This document shows positions 13,885 through 16,174 of a stretch of DNA of 16,174 bases, piece by piece (position 1 is the stretch's first letter; the number at the start of each line of letters is the position of its first letter). The translations under genes were made by a program, and so were the position numbers. The DNA is from CAYXVB01 sp964467785 (GTDB lineage Bacteria; Bdellovibrionota; UBA1018): assembly GCA_964467785.1 (NCBI GenBank), contig CAYXVB010000075.1, positions 1 through 16,174 of the forward strand, given 5' to 3'. Under the pieces are notes generated by a model. That model saw only the letters and a program-made list of their open reading frames with translations. It did no database searches and had not been told where the DNA came from.

Positions 13885-14152
13885 GTCCCAAGCGTAAGTT
13901 CTGCATCTTACACTGGCAACATTGAAAAAACGAACGGCTTATTGTTGTTAACGCGAAAGAGAGGTTGGCCGGTCGGGGGCTCAGGGGGGGCCGCTGTGAG
14001 GCCGCACTTGGGCTAAAGTGACTTTTGGGACTTTTTAAAAGTCCCATTGGCCCAATCCGCCCAAGGAAAGGGTTCCTCAATGAAGTAGCGCCCCACAATC
14101 CCCGGCGGAAGCCCGCCTTGACAGAGCCAGGCATTCAGGCGAAGTCTTGGGC
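13885..14152. other. Divergent intergenic region before the ureohydrolase gene
   Basis: No gene is supported here. It contains a G7 run at about 13984-13990, a CACTT/AAGTG inverted repeat (14005-14009 and 14016-14020) and two abutting perfect palindromes listed separately. It also has GGCGG/CCGCC at about 14104-14117 just before a consensus TTGACA at 14118-14123. The TTGACA has no matching -10 box at the usual distance, so I do not call a promoter there. Confidence 0.4.
14026..14056. repeat. Two abutting perfect palindromes upstream of the ureohydrolase gene
   Basis: The first palindrome has arms TGGGACTTTT and AAAAGTCCCA around a single T (14026-14046). The second, ATTGGCCCAAT (14046-14056), shares its first base with it. 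There is no T-run after either arm in either direction, so this does not look like a terminator. A regulator binding site for the ureohydrolase gene, 97 bp downstream, or for the divergent SRPBCC gene is the simplest reading. Confidence 0.55.
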
Positions 14153-15199
14153 ATGAAATTCGATCCAAACGCAGCAGCAGGCGCCGAGACGGGCATCTTT
14201 GGGCTTCCTTTTTCCGAAGAGGAGTCGTCGATCGTGATGATCCCCGTACCTTGGGAAGCCACGACGTCCTATGGCGGCGGCACCTCCGACGGTCCGGCGG
14301 CCATACTCGAGGCGAGCAAGCAGGTGGACCTTTTTGACGGAGACGTGACCCGTCCCTATGAGCCGGGGCTTTTCATTCGCGAAGAATCCCGCGAAGTCCG
14401 CTCCTGGAACGAAGAGGCGCGGGCCCAGGCCGCCAAGATCATCGCCGTAGGAGGCGATATCGGAGGCGACGCCTCACTGCAGGACTCCCTGGCCCGCGTG
14501 AACGCGATCAGCGGGAAGGTCAATGACTGGGTCCGCTCCCAGACGCGCGAAGTGCTGGCGCAGGGCAAGATCGCGGCTGTCGTCGGTGGCGATCACTCCG
14601 TGCCTTTCGGTGCGCTGCAGGCGCTGGCTGAAAAGCATCCCTCCTTCGGCATCCTGCATTTTGACGCGCACCTGGATCTACGGATCGCGTATGAAGGATT
14701 TTCCTTCTCTCACGCTTCGATCATGCACAACGTGATGGAACGGATTCCCGCCGCGAAAAAGCTGGTCCAGGTCGGCATCCGCGATTACTGCGAGCAGGAG
14801 TGGGAATACGCGCTGGAGCAGGGCGAGCGGATCCGCGTCTACACCGACCGGGAGTGCGTTCGTCGGAAGTTCGAAGGGGCTTCCTGGTCGACGATCGCCC
14901 GGGAAATCGTGGCCCAGTTGCCCCAGGAAGTCTGGGTTTCCTTCGATATCGACGGCCTGGATCCGCGCTTTTGTCCTCACACGGGAACGCCCGTGCCCGG
15001 GGGGCTCGAGTTCCAGGAGGCTAATTACATCCTGGCTCTGCTCGTCAAATCGGGCCGCAAGATCATCGGCTTTGATTTGAATGAAGTGGCGCCAGGTCCC
15101 GACGGTGATGAGTGGGACGCCAACGTCGGCGCCCGCATGCTATATAAGCTCTGTGCTTGGACTCTGGCGAGCCAGGGCAAAGCGAAAGTTCGCGATTAA
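14153..15199 (+). CDS. Ureohydrolase of the arginase/agmatinase family (agmatinase-like)
   Basis: The 348-residue enzyme keeps all binuclear manganese ligands of the family: H148 in VGGDHSVP; D171, H173 and D175 in DAHLD; D265 and D267 in SFDIDGLDP. TPVPGGLEFQE completes the active-site set. It should hydrolyse a guanidino compound to urea and an amine. Agmatinase (SpeB) is the most common bacterial member of this shape, but guanidinobutyrase, formimidoylglutamase or guanidine hydrolase cannot be excluded by eye. It is somewhat longer than the usual 300-320 residues because of an N-terminal extension (residues 1-25) and an acidic insert around 60-95. A TTG at 14147 is an alternative in-frame start; ATG 14153 fits a GAAG site 8 bases upstream. 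The partial HutD-family gene at the other end of the window is too distant to suggest a histidine role. Confidence 0.87.
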   Translation: MKFDPNAAAGAETGIFGLPFSEEESSIVMIPVPWEATTSYGGGTSDGPAAILEASKQVDLFDGDVTRPYEPGLFIREESREVRSWNEEARAQAAKIIAVGGDIGGDASLQDSLARVNAISGKVNDWVRSQTREVLAQGKIAAVVGGDHSVPFGALQALAEKHPSFGILHFDAHLDLRIAYEGFSFSHASIMHNVMERIPAAKKLVQVGIRDYCEQEWEYALEQGERIRVYTDRECVRRKFEGASWSTIAREIVAQLPQEVWVSFDIDGLDPRFCPHTGTPVPGGLEFQEANYILALLVKSGRKIIGFDLNEVAPGPDGDEWDANVGARMLYKLCAWTLASQGKAKVRD

Positions 15200-15221
15200 C
15201 GCAGTATTTTGCCATTGAAAC

Positions 15222-15253
15222 AGCCCCCGCCTTGCTCGAGCGAGGCGGGGGCT
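15222..15253. terminator. Bidirectional hairpin between convergent genes
   Basis: AGCCCCCGCCT (15222-15232) and AGGCGGGGGCT (15243-15253) form a perfect 11-bp GC-rich stem; the loop contains the palindrome GCTCGAGC. It sits 22 bp after the ureohydrolase stop and 11 bp before the end of the minus-strand gene at 15265. T-runs are short on both sides (ATTGTT on plus, GTTTC on minus), but position and stem strength fit a shared terminator. Confidence 0.72.
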
Positions 15254-15264
15254 ATTGTTCTGAC

Positions 15265-15549
15265 TTACTTGCTGCTCTTGGCTGATTTTTTTGCCACCGC
15301 AGACTTGGAAGGCTTGGCGATGCCGCCTTCCTTCTCGATCAGGGCCCGCTTGGCCGCCACGTTGTTTTGACGGGCCGAAGCGAGGATCTCTTCGATCGCA
15401 CGAAGCTCGTCTTCAAGTTCCCACTTGGAGATCAGCGAAATGGCCAAATCTTCGTGGGTCTCGGGCGCCTTCATGCTTTCGTGGACCTTGAGCTTGTGCC
15501 GGAGGCCGAGCGAACGTTCGATCAAGGCAAGCTTTTCAACTCGATCCAT
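15265..15549 (-). CDS. Small helical protein with basic tail, cotranscribed with aconitase, unknown function
   Basis: I do not recognise this 94-residue protein. Residues 1-65 are charged and predicted mostly helical (VEKLALIERSLGLRHKL, then LAISLISKWELEDELRAIEEIL, with heptad-like leucines and isoleucines). Residues 66-94 are lysine, alanine and serine rich (KPSKSAVAKKSAKSSK), like a nucleic-acid-binding or disordered tail. It has no signal peptide. The start lies 14 bp after the aconitase stop, with an AGGCGG-like site 9 bases upstream, and a strong terminator follows the stop, so the two genes almost certainly share a transcript. Codon use resembles the neighbours. A role linked to aconitase is only suggested by context. 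Confidence 0.75.
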   Translation of the reverse strand: MDRVEKLALIERSLGLRHKLKVHESMKAPETHEDLAISLISKWELEDELRAIEEILASARQNNVAAKRALIEKEGGIAKPSKSAVAKKSAKSSK

Positions 15550-15563
15550 GATTCGATCCGCCT

Positions 15564-16174
15564 TTACTTGGTGAGTTGCTGTCGCAGGACGTACGGCAGG
15601 ATGCCGCCATGGCGGTAGTACTCGATTTCGTTTGGCGTATCGATGCGGCAGACCGTCGAGAATTCGCGAGTCTTGCCAGCGTCGTCGGTCGCCTTAACCT
15701 TGACTTCCTGACCGGGGGACAGGGAGGCGAGGCCAGCGATCTCGTAGGTTTCCTTGCCCGTGAGGCCCAGGGCCGAGGCGGATTCGCCGGCCTTGAACTG
15801 AAGCGGGAGGATGCCCATGCCGACCAGGTTTGAGCGGTGGATGCGCTCAAAGCTTTCGGCAATGACCGCGCGGATGCCCAAGAGCTTGGGGCCCTTGGCC
15901 GCCCAGTCACGCGAGGAGCCGGTGCCGTATTCCTTGCCGGCGATGACGATCAGCGCGGTGCCTTCGGACTGGTACTGCATCGAGGCGTCGTAGATCGACA
16001 TTTGCTTTCCGGAGGGGATGTGCATCGAGACGCCGCCTTCGACGCCCGGAACCAGCTGGTTCTTCAGGCGGACGTTGGCGAACGTACCGCGGACCATGAC
16101 CTCGTGATTGCCGCGACGCGCGCCATACGAGTTGAAGTCGGCGGGCTGCACGCCCAGCGACATCAAGTACTGAC
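15564..16174 (-). CDS. acnA: Aconitate hydratase, C-terminal part (5' end outside window)
   Basis: This is the C-terminal swivel domain of an AcnA/IRP-type aconitase, the [4Fe-4S] enzyme converting citrate to isocitrate in the TCA cycle. The visible 202 residues include NSYGARRGNHEVMVRGTFAN, the IYDASMQYQ strand, the substrate-binding loop KEYGTGSSRDWAAKGP, and the run IRAVIAESFERIHRSNLVGM followed by GILPLQF. The tail, EIEYYRHGGILPYVLRQQL, is also typical of AcnA. Motif spacing fits AcnA rather than AcnB. The iron-sulfur cysteines lie upstream, outside the window. It stops at TAA 15566-15564, directly before the small basic-tail protein gene. Confidence 0.95.
   Translation of the reverse strand, partial: QYLMSLGVQPADFNSYGARRGNHEVMVRGTFANVRLKNQLVPGVEGGVSMHIPSGKQMSIYDASMQYQSEGTALIVIAGKEYGTGSSRDWAAKGPKLLGIRAVIAESFERIHRSNLVGMGILPLQFKAGESASALGLTGKETYEIAGLASLSPGQEVKVKATDDAGKTREFSTVCRIDTPNEIEYYRHGGILPYVLRQQLTK

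Noticed and set aside
13408..14016. 202-residue plus-strand open frame across the SRPBCC region
   Set aside because: The minus strand reads as an SRPBCC domain apart from one stop codon. The plus frame has low-complexity Gly/Arg composition and no ribosome site.
14118..14123. Consensus TTGACA as -35 box of the ureohydrolase gene
   Set aside because: No -10-like hexamer lies 16-18 bp downstream, and the start codon would be too close, so a promoter call is not justified.
13616..14134. 172-residue minus-strand open frame extending above the SRPBCC start
   Set aside because: It is in a different frame from the SRPBCC domain, is rich in Arg, Pro, His and Ser, and shows no recognisable pattern.

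Overview
The window looks like ordinary chromosome of a GC-rich Gram-negative bacterium. It carries many exported proteins with Sec signal peptides, GTG and ATG starts, a mix of strong and absent Shine-Dalgarno sites, and no mobile element, tRNA, rRNA or CRISPR array. The mix of genes (FecR-domain exported protein, GT22 mannosyltransferase, B12-type radical SAM protein, HU, aconitase operon) would fit a deltaproteobacterial or Bdellovibrionota-like lineage, but that placement is an inference and weak.

Layout from left to right. (1) At 1-1553 the 5' end of a HutD/Ves-family gene leaves the window on the minus strand. It is divergent from a two-gene plus-strand unit: a histidine phosphatase and a PAS-only, cysteine-rich protein, overlapping by 4 bases. 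(2) At 1584-5198 a minus-strand run reads, in order of transcription, FecR-domain exported protein, GT22-type mannosyltransferase and pyridoxamine 5'-phosphate oxidase (pdxH). (3) At 5290-6991 two unrecognised exported proteins face each other. One has several hydrophobic segments; the other is built from six degenerate helical repeats of about 40 residues. (4) At 7046-8706 fumarylacetoacetate hydrolase and maleylacetoacetate isomerase (maiA) form a tyrosine/homogentisate catabolic pair. (5) At 8724-9236 lies an HU-type nucleoid protein with a recognisable promoter and a good terminator. (6) At 9455-12284 a LOG-family nucleotide-processing protein is divergent from a large B12-type radical SAM protein. 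(7) At 12167-13339 an exported HEFGH metalloprotease-like gene overlaps the radical SAM gene tail-to-tail by 118 bp. (8) At 13435-13884 an SRPBCC-domain gene is interrupted by an in-frame TAA at codon 41. (9) At 14153-15199 an arginase/agmatinase-family ureohydrolase sits downstream of two abutting palindromes. (10) At 15222-16174 a convergent terminator is followed by a small unknown protein and the C-terminal part of aconitase, cotranscribed on the minus strand.

Functionally, most genes are housekeeping or catabolic: vitamin B6 synthesis, tyrosine breakdown, the TCA cycle and guanidino-compound hydrolysis. The less described material is in the envelope-related segment 2217-6991 and in the radical SAM/metalloprotease segment. 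I found no clear multi-gene defence or mobile system. The best leads are single-gene oddities: the interrupted SRPBCC gene, the six-repeat exported protein, the CX4CX2C radical SAM protein with a large insertion, the PAS-only protein, and the palindromes before the ureohydrolase gene. All calls come from reading translations and motifs by eye; no database search was run.
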